The position numbers were made by a program, and so were the translations under genes. Of a stretch of DNA of 64,000 bases, positions 24,087 to 32,996 are shown one piece after another; the stretch's first letter is position 1; the number at the start of each line of letters is the position of its first letter. Source of the stretch: Lachnospiraceae bacterium (GTDB lineage: Bacteria; Bacillota; Clostridia; Lachnospirales; Lachnospiraceae); assembly GCA_017626095.1 (NCBI GenBank), contig JAGAJL010000012.1:296932-360931 (forward strand), written 5' to 3'. A model generated the notes under the pieces. That model saw nothing but the letters and a program-made list of their open reading frames with translations. It did not search any database and was not told where the DNA came from.

Positions 24087-27000
24087 ATGTTTGACGCAAA
24101 GTTAAGCGTGCCAAAGTCTCCCTTATACAGGGAAGAATTTGAGCATGACAACTGCGGTATCGGTGCATGTGTAAACATTAACGGAAAGAAAAGCCGAGAA
24201 ACAGTTGAGAACGCATTAAAAATTGTAGAAAACTTAGAACACAGAGCAGGCAAAGACGCCGAGGGTAAGACCGGAGATGGAGTAGGTATCTTAACACAGA
24301 TCCCACACAAATTCTTCACAAAGGTCACGAAAACCCTCGGCATTTTTATTGGTGAGGAAAGAGAATACGGTGTCGGTATGTTCTTTTTTCCGCAGGATGA
24401 ACTTCAGAGAAATCAGGCCAAAAAGATGTTTGAAATCATTGTAGAAAAAGAAGGCCTTTCATTTCTTGGCTGGAGAGAGGTCCCGACCAAACCGGAAGTT
24501 TTGGGTCACAAAGCAGTAGAATGTATGCCTTGTATTATGCAGGCGTTTATCAAAAAGCCTTCGGAACTGGAAAAAGGTCTGGAGTTTGACCGCAAATTAT
24601 ATATCGTCCGTAGGATTTTTGAACAGTCCAACGATGTAACGTATGTAGTTTCCTTAAGCAGTCGTACTATTGTTTATAAAGGTATGTTCTTAGTCGGACA
24701 GCTTCGTACATTCTTTCAGGATTTGCAGGATCCGGACTATTTATCCGCAATTGCATTGGTACACTCCCGTTTTTCAACCAATACCAATCCGAGCTGGGAG
24801 AGAGCACATCCGAACCGTTTCATCGTGCATAACGGAGAAATCAATACGATTAAAGGTAATGCCGATAAAATGTTGGCGCGTGAAGAAAATATGGAATCTG
24901 AGCATTTAAAAGGGGAATTATATAAAATTCTTCCGGTTATTGATGCGTCCGGTTCCGATTCGGCAATGCTTGATAATACACTGGAATTTTTAGTTATGAG
25001 TGGCATGCCGTTGCCGCTTGCTGTCATGATTACGATTCCGGAGCCCTGGTCAAACAACAAGACCATGTCACAGAAAAAGAAAGATTTTTACCAGTATTAT
25101 GCAACGATGATGGAGCCGTGGGACGGACCGGCTTCTATTCTCTTTTCCGACGGTGATATCATGGGGGCGGTACTTGACCGTAACGGCTTAAGACCTTCCC
25201 GCTATTATATTACCGATGACGGAGAGGTTATTCTTTCTTCCGAAGTCGGCGTGTTACCGATTGATCCGGCTAAAATTGTGAAAAAAGAGAGACTTCATCC
25301 CGGAAAGATGCTTTTGATTGACACTGTCAAAGGTGAAGTGATTGATGATGAAGAATTAAAAGATTCTTATGCAGGCAGACAGCCATATGGTGAATGGCTC
25401 GATTCAAATCTGGTTAAATTGAGAGAATTGAAAATTCCGAATGTGCGTGTTCCTGAATTTACCTATGAAGAAAGACAAAGAATGCAGAAAGTGTTCGGAT
25501 ATACCTATGATGAGTTGAAACAGGTCATTCTTCCGATGGCCAAAAACGGAAGTGAAGCAATTGCTGCCATGGGTGTTGATACACCAATTCCGGTTTTGAA
25601 TAAAACATACCATCCGTTATTTGACTATTTTAAGCAGTTGTTTGCGCAGGTTACCAATCCGCCGATTGATGCCATTCGTGAGGAAGTGGTTACTTCCACA
25701 ACTGTATATATCGGAACAGGCGGAAACCTTTTGGAAGAAAAGCCGGAAAACTGTGATATTTTAAAAGTGGAAAATCCGATTTTAACCAATACCGATATTT
25801 TGAAAATCAAAAACATGAAAGCTAAGGGCTTTAAGGTAGAGGTTGTGCCGATTACTTATTACAAAAATACGAGTCTGGAAAAGGCAATCAATCGTCTCTT
25901 TGTTGAAGTAGACCGTATTTTCCGCGAGGGTGTCAATATCATTATTTTGTCCGACCGTGGTGTGGATGAAAATCATGTGGCAATTCCTTCTTTACTGGCG
26001 GTATCTGCATTACAGCAGCATCTGGTTCAGACCAAGAAACGGACTTCTGTTTCTGTCATCTTAGAGACAGCAGAACCCAGAAATGTACATCATTTTGCAA
26101 CCCTGTTAGGTTTTGGCGCAACTGCAATCAACCCATATCTGGCACAGGAATCAATCAAAGAGTTGATTGATAATCATATGTTAGATAAAGATTATTATGC
26201 GGCAGTGGATGATTACAACCATGCGATTATCAGCGGTATCGTAAAAATTGCTTCGAAAATGGGTATTTCAACCATTCAGTCATATCAGGGTTCCAAGATT
26301 TTTGAAGCAATCGGTCTGGATTATGCGTTGGTGGATAAATATTTTGCCGGTACGGTTTGCCGGGTAGGCGGTATCAGCATTGCGGATATCGAAAAAGAAG
26401 TCAATGATCTTCATTCTCTTGCGTTTGATCCGTTAGGACTGGAAAGTGATCTTACACTGGATAGTCCCGGTCATCACAAAGCACGCAGCGGTGGTGATGA
26501 ACATTTATACAATCCGCAGACCATTCACTTGCTGCAGGAATCAACACGTCGCGGTGACTATGACTTATTCAAACAGTATACAGCCTGTGTCAATGATGAG
26601 AACAGTCCCAAGACTTTACGCGGCCTGATGGATTTCAATTATCCGGCAAAAGGAATACCGATTGACCAGGTTGAAAGCGTTGATTCTATCGTAAAGAGAT
26701 TTAAAACCGGTGCCATGTCCTATGGTTCCATCAGTAAGGAAGCACATGAGTGTCTGGCGATTGCCATGAACAATCTGGGCGGCAAATCCAATACCGGTGA
26801 AGGTGGCGAGGATTTGGAAAGGCTTTCCATCGGACCGGACGGATTAAATAAATGCTCTGCTATCAAACAGGTTGCATCCGGACGATTTGGTGTTACCAGT
26901 AAATATCTGACAAGTGCGCAGGAAATCCAGATCAAAATGGCACAGGGTGCAAAGCCCGGCGAAGGTGGTCATCTTCCGGGTGGAAAGGTTTATCCATGGA

Positions 27001-28634
27001 TTGCCAAAACGAGACATTCAACCCCCGGTGTTGGTCTGATATCACCGCCGCCTCATCATGATATTTATTCGATCGAAGATTTGGCGCAATTAATTTATGA
27101 TTTAAAAAATGCCAATAAAGATGCCAGAATTTCCGTAAAACTGGTTTCTGAAGCAGGTGTCGGAACCGTCGCAGCCGGTGTTGCAAAAGCCGGTGCACAG
27201 GTTATTCTGGTATCCGGATATGATGGAGGTACCGGTGCGGCACCCAGAAATTCCATTCACAATGCAGGACTTCCGTGGGAGCTTGGTCTTGCGGAAACAC
27301 ACCAGACCCTGATCCAGAATGGCTTGAGAAATAAAGTTCGTATCGAGACAGACGGAAAACTTATGAGCGGACGTGATGTTGTGATTGCGGCTTTGCTTGG
27401 TGCGGAAGAATATGGTTTTGCAACGGCTCCGCTTGTAACCATGGGTTGCGTCATGATGCGTGTATGTAATCTGGATACTTGTCCGGTCGGCGTGGCAACA
27501 CAAAATCCGGAGCTTCGCAAACGTTTTCGTGGAAAACCGGAATATGTAGAAAACTTTATGCGTTTTATCGCACAGGAGATGCGTGAAATTATGGCAGATC
27601 TTGGTGTGAAGACGATTGATGAACTGGTTGGTCATACCGAGTTTTTGAAGGTAAGAGATACTCTGGATGAGCGCTATGCAAAAGTGGATCTTTCCAATAT
27701 TTTAAATAATCCGTATGTCGGAAGCAAAGAAAAAGTAATCTTTGATCCCAAACAGGTTTATGACTTCGGACTGGAAAAAACACAGGATGAAAAGGTTTTG
27801 TTAAAACAGCTCTCTAAAGCATTGGAAACCGGTGCAAAGAGAAGTATTGAAGTGGATGTTACCAACACAGACCGTTCTTTCGGTACAATTTTAGGCTCTG
27901 AAATTACAAAGAAATTTTACAATACCTTACCCGAGGATACGTATCGTGTGTTATGTAACGGCGCCGGCGGTCAGAGCTTTGGAGCATTTATTCCGAAGGG
28001 CCTGACTTTAGAGCTTGTCGGTGATTCCAATGACTACTTTGGCAAAGGCTTATCCGGCGGAAAGCTGATTGTTTATCCGCCGAAGGGATCTACCTTTAAA
28101 CAGGATGAAAACATTATCATCGGAAATGTGGCTCTCTACGGTGCGACAAGCGGAAAAGCGTTTATCAACGGTGTTGCCGGAGAACGTTTCTGTGTTAGAA
28201 ATTCCGGTGCCATTGCAGTAGTCGAAGGCTGCGGCGACCACGGATGTGAATATATGACGGGAGGCCGTGCGGTCATCTTAGGAAGTATTGGCAAGAACTT
28301 TGCAGCCGGTATGAGCGGTGGTATTGCTTACGTTCTGGATGAAAACAATGATTTGTATACAAAGACCAATAAGGATATGGTTTCTTCTTATGAAATTACT
28401 TCTAAATATGATGTTTTGGAATTAAAGGAACTGATTAAAGAGCATGTAGCATACACCAATTCCGAAAAAGGTAAGCAGATTTTGGATAATTTCGGAGAAT
28501 ATCTGCCGAAATTTAAAAAGATTATTCCTCATGACTACGAAGAAATGCAGAAGGCCATTGTCCAGATGGAAGAAAAAGGTCTGAGCGCAGAGCAGGCACA
28601 GATTGAAGCGTTCTATGCCAACAAGAATAAATAG
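24087..28634 (+). CDS. gltB: Glutamate synthase, large subunit
   Basis: 1515 residues, full family length. It transfers the glutamine amide to 2-oxoglutarate, giving glutamate. The N-terminal glutamine amidotransferase has its nucleophile at Cys23 (HDNCGIGACV), so 22 residues are expected to be cleaved off. The FMN-binding synthase domain follows (SGYDGGTGAAPRNS), with the 3Fe-4S cysteines in CVMMRVCNLDTCPVG near residue 1120. The C-terminal GXGXG beta-helix region has GAGGQSFGAF. AAGGAGA precedes the ATG. gltD follows after 11 bases. Confidence 0.97.
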   Translation: MFDAKLSVPKSPLYREEFEHDNCGIGACVNINGKKSRETVENALKIVENLEHRAGKDAEGKTGDGVGILTQIPHKFFTKVTKTLGIFIGEEREYGVGMFFFPQDELQRNQAKKMFEIIVEKEGLSFLGWREVPTKPEVLGHKAVECMPCIMQAFIKKPSELEKGLEFDRKLYIVRRIFEQSNDVTYVVSLSSRTIVYKGMFLVGQLRTFFQDLQDPDYLSAIALVHSRFSTNTNPSWERAHPNRFIVHNGEINTIKGNADKMLAREENMESEHLKGELYKILPVIDASGSDSAMLDNTLEFLVMSGMPLPLAVMITIPEPWSNNKTMSQKKKDFYQYYATMMEPWDGPASILFSDGDIMGAVLDRNGLRPSRYYITDDGEVILSSEVGVLPIDPAKIVKKERLHPGKMLLIDTVKGEVIDDEELKDSYAGRQPYGEWLDSNLVKLRELKIPNVRVPEFTYEERQRMQKVFGYTYDELKQVILPMAKNGSEAIAAMGVDTPIPVLNKTYHPLFDYFKQLFAQVTNPPIDAIREEVVTSTTVYIGTGGNLLEEKPENCDILKVENPILTNTDILKIKNMKAKGFKVEVVPITYYKNTSLEKAINRLFVEVDRIFREGVNIIILSDRGVDENHVAIPSLLAVSALQQHLVQTKKRTSVSVILETAEPRNVHHFATLLGFGATAINPYLAQESIKELIDNHMLDKDYYAAVDDYNHAIISGIVKIASKMGISTIQSYQGSKIFEAIGLDYALVDKYFAGTVCRVGGISIADIEKEVNDLHSLAFDPLGLESDLTLDSPGHHKARSGGDEHLYNPQTIHLLQESTRRGDYDLFKQYTACVNDENSPKTLRGLMDFNYPAKGIPIDQVESVDSIVKRFKTGAMSYGSISKEAHECLAIAMNNLGGKSNTGEGGEDLERLSIGPDGLNKCSAIKQVASGRFGVTSKYLTSAQEIQIKMAQGAKPGEGGHLPGGKVYPWIAKTRHSTPGVGLISPPPHHDIYSIEDLAQLIYDLKNANKDARISVKLVSEAGVGTVAAGVAKAGAQVILVSGYDGGTGAAPRNSIHNAGLPWELGLAETHQTLIQNGLRNKVRIETDGKLMSGRDVVIAALLGAEEYGFATAPLVTMGCVMMRVCNLDTCPVGVATQNPELRKRFRGKPEYVENFMRFIAQEMREIMADLGVKTIDELVGHTEFLKVRDTLDERYAKVDLSNILNNPYVGSKEKVIFDPKQVYDFGLEKTQDEKVLLKQLSKALETGAKRSIEVDVTNTDRSFGTILGSEITKKFYNTLPEDTYRVLCNGAGGQSFGAFIPKGLTLELVGDSNDYFGKGLSGGKLIVYPPKGSTFKQDENIIIGNVALYGATSGKAFINGVAGERFCVRNSGAIAVVEGCGDHGCEYMTGGRAVILGSIGKNFAAGMSGGIAYVLDENNDLYTKTNKDMVSSYEITSKYDVLELKELIKEHVAYTNSEKGKQILDNFGEYLPKFKKIIPHDYEEMQKAIVQMEEKGLSAEQAQIEAFYANKNK

Positions 28635-28645
28635 GAGGTGCAAAA

Positions 28646-30139
28646 ATGGGAAAACCTACAGGATTTTTAGATTATGAACGTGTGAATGCAAAAGCAGAAG
28701 CACCGAAAAGCAGAATAAAACATTTTAATGAGTTCCATGAGTATCTCCCGGAAGAAAAACAGAGATTACAGGGCGCACGTTGTATGGAGTGCGGCGTGCC
28801 TTTCTGTCAGGCAGGAGCCATGCTTATGGGAATGGCAAGCGGTTGTCCGTTACACAATCTGGTTCCCGAATGGAATGATCTGGTATACAACGGAAACTGG
28901 GAACAGGCATATAAGCGTCTGAAAAAAACAAATAACTTTCCGGAGTTTACTTCCCGTGTATGCCCCGCATTGTGCGAAAATGCATGTACCTGCGGATTAT
29001 ATGATGAACCGGTTGCATCAAAAGCAAATGAGCATGCAATTATAGAACATGCCTATGCGAACGGATATGCAGCTGCAAAACCGCCGAAAGTACGGACCGG
29101 TAAAAAGATTGCGGTCATCGGAAGCGGCCCTTCGGGACTTGCCTGCGCCGACCAGCTCAATAAAAGAGGACATTCGGTAACCGTTTACGAGCGCAATGAC
29201 CGTATCGGCGGCCTGCTGATGTATGGAATTCCGAATATGAAGTTGGAAAAACATATTATTGACCGTAAAATCAATATCATGAAAGAAGAAGGCATTGAAT
29301 TTGTGACAAATGCCAATATCGGTCAGGATATCAAAGCATCCAAAATTCTGGCACAGTATGACAAAGTCGTGTTGTGTTGCGGTGCTTCCAATCCGAGAGA
29401 TATCAATGCACCGGGAAGAGATGCAAAAGGAATTTATTTTGCTGTAGACTTCCTTACCAGAAACACAAAGTCGTTGTTGGATTCTGATTTCAAAGACAAA
29501 AAATACATTGATACAAAAGACAAAAATGTCATTATTATCGGTGGTGGTGATACCGGAAACGACTGCGTGGGAACCAGTATCAGACATGGCGCCAAATCCG
29601 TTACACAGATTGAGATGATGCCAAAAGCACCCGACTGCAGAGCAGAGAATAATCCATGGCCCGAATGGCCGAAAATCTGCAAGACCGATTATGGTCAGGA
29701 AGAAGCCATTGCCGTTTACGGACATGATCCCCGTATCTATGAGACAACCGTAAAAGAGTTCATCAAAGACAAGAACGGCAATTTAAAAGCAGTGAAGCTT
29801 GTAAAACTGCAGTTTGTCAAAGATGAAGCAACCGGAAGAAATAAAATGGTTGAAGTGGAAGGCAGTGAAACGGTTATGGATGCGGATATCGTTTTGATTG
29901 CAGCCGGCTTTTTGGGAAGTCAGAAATATCTCACGGATGCTTTTAAAGTGGAAGTAAACGAAAGAACAAACATCAAAACCGAGCCCGGAAAATATCAGAC
30001 CAGCGTTCCCAATGTGTTTGCGGCAGGAGACGTACACAGAGGACAGTCTCTGGTGGTATGGGCAATCCGCGAAGGACGGGAAGCGGCAAAGGCCGTTGAT
30101 GAAAGCTTGATGGGTTACTCTAACCTGAATGTTCAGTAG
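28646..30139 (+). CDS. gltD: Glutamate synthase, small subunit
   Basis: 497 residues. It feeds NAD(P)H electrons to GltB through FAD and 4Fe-4S clusters. N-terminal cysteines (RCMECGVPFC, SGCPLHNLV, RVCPALCENACTCG) form the clusters. GKKIAVIGSGPSGLACADQL is the FAD Rossmann motif near residue 150, and IIGGGDTGNDCVG the NAD(P)H motif near residue 297. AATVFAAGD-type ending: NVFAAGDVHRGQSLVVWAI. AGGAGG upstream. No terminator is recognised in the 118 bases before the next gene. Confidence 0.97.
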   Translation: MGKPTGFLDYERVNAKAEAPKSRIKHFNEFHEYLPEEKQRLQGARCMECGVPFCQAGAMLMGMASGCPLHNLVPEWNDLVYNGNWEQAYKRLKKTNNFPEFTSRVCPALCENACTCGLYDEPVASKANEHAIIEHAYANGYAAAKPPKVRTGKKIAVIGSGPSGLACADQLNKRGHSVTVYERNDRIGGLLMYGIPNMKLEKHIIDRKINIMKEEGIEFVTNANIGQDIKASKILAQYDKVVLCCGASNPRDINAPGRDAKGIYFAVDFLTRNTKSLLDSDFKDKKYIDTKDKNVIIIGGGDTGNDCVGTSIRHGAKSVTQIEMMPKAPDCRAENNPWPEWPKICKTDYGQEEAIAVYGHDPRIYETTVKEFIKDKNGNLKAVKLVKLQFVKDEATGRNKMVEVEGSETVMDADIVLIAAGFLGSQKYLTDAFKVEVNERTNIKTEPGKYQTSVPNVFAAGDVHRGQSLVVWAIREGREAAKAVDESLMGYSNLNVQ

Positions 30140-30257
30140 TATATTAAATTACCGGATTCTGATTTTTGAACATGTATTCAATCATGATTGATCGTTAATT
30201 TTGTAATTGGCCGTAATGAATGGTAAATAATTGTATTAATCTTGATCGTGATTGATA

Positions 30258-30491
30258 TCATTGTTCGTTATTGACATTTTTAATATGATATTCTTTTTGC
30301 AGCGCTGTTTTATAATCATCATTGGACAGCGCTGCTTTTATATCGGATAAACGTCCGTCTTTGCGAAGCTTATCGGCAAGCTCACGCATTTGTTCTCTAT
30401 CGGTCTGGGAACTCAGATTTGCTTCTTCCATACCACGTTCTAATGCAGCATTCTGTAAATTTAATGCAATATATTGATTCATCTTCTCCAT
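30258..30491 (-). CDS. Small helical protein of unknown function
   Basis: 77 residues, highly charged and predicted all-helical (MEKMNQYIALNLQNAALERG, LADKLRKDGRLSDIKAALSN). AAAGGAG sits 9-10 nt before the ATG on the minus strand, which supports a real gene. No signal, membrane segment or known family. Convergent with gltBD. The 388-base gap to the next gene (30492-30879) shows no RNA, repeat or firm promoter. Confidence 0.6.
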   Translation of the reverse strand: MEKMNQYIALNLQNAALERGMEEANLSSQTDREQMRELADKLRKDGRLSDIKAALSNDDYKTALQKEYHIKNVNNEQ

Positions 30492-30879
30492 TTGTTAAAT
30501 TCTCCTTTAATAATTTTAAGAAATGTCTATTTAATGCTATTTATAGCAGATTTGTGATAGGCTTATATGGATATTAGTATTTCCGTTTTTGAGAATCTTA
30601 TTAATATTAGAAAAGTTATATTTAGAATTTATTTCTCGAATTTTGACAAAAAATGTATATGTGCAATCTTTGGTAAATTTCGGAAAACCAAATTAAATGA
30701 CTAAACAGATGTTGATGTAATAGAAAACTTTTGATACGCTTAAAATAATAAAAGCGCAAGCAGGCTGTCTGATAAAATCGACGATCATAGTTGTCAAAAA
30801 ACGGATGAAACGGACTGAGTATGAAAAGGATACATGTGACAAACAACGAATGATATAAAATCTGACTGCAGGAGAGAAA

Positions 30880-32211
30880 ATGGGACTTGAAGTTATAAGA
30901 CGAAAAATTAAATATGGGGTAATGCCTTTTTTCATTCTATTGGGAATACTTTGTTGTCCGGTTACACTGAATGCAACAGAAATCGCAGAGAAAAGCGTTT
31001 CTGAAAATGCCATTGTTGTTGTCATTGATCCCGGACATGGGGGAAAAAATGCGGGAGCGATTTATGGTGGTTATATTGAAAAGACCCTAACGTTCAATAC
31101 TGCAAAGGCTATGAAAGAAGAACTGGAAAAGTATGATGGCATAAAGGTGTATCTGACACGGGATAGTGATGTGGATATGGAACTGGGAGAACGGGCTGCG
31201 TTTGCAAAAGAAGTAGATGCGGATCTTTTGTTAAGTCTGCATTATAATATGTCAGAACTCCACAAACTGTTTGGAACAGAGTGTTGGATTTCAGCTTTCG
31301 GAAGATGTTATGCTGTTGGAAGGGATTTTTCATTAATTGAGTTGGAAATGCTGACAAAAGAAGGATTGTATGACCGTGGCATCAAGACGAGGTTAAATTC
31401 GAGAGGAACAGATTATTATGGTATTATTCGTTCGAGTACGGCGAATGACATTCCGGCAGTGATTATTGAACATTGCCATTTGGATCAGGTAAATGATAAA
31501 TCTTATATCGATCATAATACCTGGCCACAAAAATACGGCGTTCTGGATGCGACGGCTGTAGCCAGATATTTTGGATTAAAGTCGGAACAATTGGGTGTGG
31601 ACTATAGTAATGAAGTGCATGAGGCAACGCCGGTTCCAAATGAGAGAATGTCTCCGGATGATACGCCGCCGGAGTGGTGTGAGGCAGAAGTGATGGAGGT
31701 GGATGAACAAACCGGCATGATCCGGGGAAAATTGTCTGCTTATGATCCGGATAGTAGAATTCTATATTATACAGTCAGTTTTAACGATGGAAAAACGTTT
31801 GGTGAATATTATCGATACGAGCCGGACGAAAACGGAGATGTCTATTTTGAAGTTCAGGCTCCGAATAAGAAAAGAACCCGCCTGGTTGTTGCTGCGTTAA
31901 ATATGTATGGCGGACTGGCTCAAAGTGAACTGTTATATGTAGGGCGTCTTACTTACCTGTTGGATGAAGAAGCTGTGGAGGAAACGATTGTAACAACGAG
32001 GCAGACAGCAGACTTGGTCGAAGAAAGCGAAAATCCGGATGTGGATGATGTGCCTGATGAAGATACAGAGCCTTCGAAAAGGATGAAGTCGGCGTCTTAT
32101 TTTGTGTTATGGGTGCTGGTTTTTGGACTTCCAATTTTGGCGATTGGAGCTGTATGGAAATGTTTTATCGACAAGAAAAGGCGTAAAACCAAAGAAAATT
32201 GCAAAAATTAA
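30880..32211 (+). CDS. N-acetylmuramoyl-L-alanine amidase (Amidase_3), membrane anchored
   Basis: 443 residues. It cleaves the bond between MurNAc and the stem peptide. N-terminal signal or anchor (VMPFFILLGILCCPVTLNA), then the zinc amidase domain: VVIDPGHGGKNAGA (His53), YIEKTL (Glu67), SLHYN (His121) and the catalytic AVIIEHCH (Glu197). A second, beta-rich domain of about 100 residues follows (EWCEAEVMEVDEQTG onward). A C-terminal membrane helix (FVLWVLVFGLPILAIGAVW) ends in a basic tail. GGAGAG precedes the ATG. With anchors at both ends it probably acts at the membrane-wall interface; a role in sporulation or division cannot be told from context. Confidence 0.9.
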   Translation: MGLEVIRRKIKYGVMPFFILLGILCCPVTLNATEIAEKSVSENAIVVVIDPGHGGKNAGAIYGGYIEKTLTFNTAKAMKEELEKYDGIKVYLTRDSDVDMELGERAAFAKEVDADLLLSLHYNMSELHKLFGTECWISAFGRCYAVGRDFSLIELEMLTKEGLYDRGIKTRLNSRGTDYYGIIRSSTANDIPAVIIEHCHLDQVNDKSYIDHNTWPQKYGVLDATAVARYFGLKSEQLGVDYSNEVHEATPVPNERMSPDDTPPEWCEAEVMEVDEQTGMIRGKLSAYDPDSRILYYTVSFNDGKTFGEYYRYEPDENGDVYFEVQAPNKKRTRLVVAALNMYGGLAQSELLYVGRLTYLLDEEAVEETIVTTRQTADLVEESENPDVDDVPDEDTEPSKRMKSASYFVLWVLVFGLPILAIGAVWKCFIDKKRRKTKENCKN

Positions 32212-32284
32212 AAATAAATTTAATAAAATCAAACGGAAAAATTTAACACGTTGTAGCGAAAAAGGATTGCACGAAAAAAAGTGC

Positions 32285-32312
32285 TTTACATTATTCCTTA
32301 TTTCGCTATAAT
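32285..32312 (+). promoter_or_regulatory. Promoter of the HPr-like gene
   Basis: TTTACA, 16 nt, TATAAT, with a ~120-nt leader before the start codon. Confidence 0.7.
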
Positions 32313-32433
32313 TCTTTCATAAAGGGTGCAATGTAGTGGGAATTGACAGCTGGAAACAATGAACCTTGCACAAAGTATATGCGGTTTGCATATGATAAAG
32401 TGCATGGAAAGTTAATGAAAGGTGGCTTTTATC

Positions 32434-32664
32434 ATGATGGTAGTACGTAAGATTTCATTAGGACCCGTTGAAGCAAGAGAATTGGTTAAGATTGCATCAA
32501 AATGCGATTTTGATATCGATATCTCTTACAATCGTTACACAGTAGATGCAAAGTCTATTCTAGGTGTACTTGCTCTTGATTTTTCCCAGGTTCTGACTGT
32601 TTCATATAATGGAACCGATGAAAAATTAGAAGCATTTCTTTCCAATTATGCGATTGCCAGTTAA
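32434..32664 (+). CDS. HPr-like protein lacking the phosphocarrier histidine
   Basis: 76 residues; ATG 32434 with GAAAGGTGG 8 nt upstream. The HPr fold is recognisable (VDAKSILGVLALDFSQVLTV matches KSIMGVMSL around the regulatory Ser46), but the active-site loop reads GPVEAREL where HPr has GxHARP. The phosphorylated histidine is replaced by glutamate. It therefore cannot act as a normal PTS phosphocarrier; by analogy with Crh, regulation through Ser46 by HPr kinase is possible. Monocistronic, with its own promoter and terminator. Confidence 0.8.
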   Translation: MMVVRKISLGPVEARELVKIASKCDFDIDISYNRYTVDAKSILGVLALDFSQVLTVSYNGTDEKLEAFLSNYAIAS

Positions 32665-32752
32665 AGAGTGATATGTCGGTTGGCAGTTGTGATTTTGGAT
32701 GAAAGATGCATTAAATCAGAAAGAATGTCAAAGTAATTGAATAATTTAGCGG

Positions 32753-32786
32753 AAATGGCGGGAATGACAGATTCTCGCCATTTTTT
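32753..32786 (+). terminator. Terminator of the HPr-like gene
   Basis: AATGGCGGGAAT, GACAG, ATTCTCGCCATT, then T-run. The remaining 32787-32996 contains nothing recognised apart from the next ribosome site. Confidence 0.85.
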
Positions 32787-32996
32787 GCGTTATGATTTAC
32801 GAGGTTAAGGCAATTATACATGCATAATTTCATTGGACGTACATGAAACAGATGATAAAACTCTCGTAGTGTGTTTTATTGCTAACAATGGATTGTTGGT
32901 TGTGCTAAAGGCAGGTAAGTGGTACACTTCATATATGGGCAAACAATTGTTCTGATTTGTGATATTTAGCAGTTAAATTTGAAAGGACCAATCGTT

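Noticed and set aside
29018-29725. 235-residue minus-strand reading frame
   Set aside because: Mirror of gltD codon structure; gltD is clearly the real gene.
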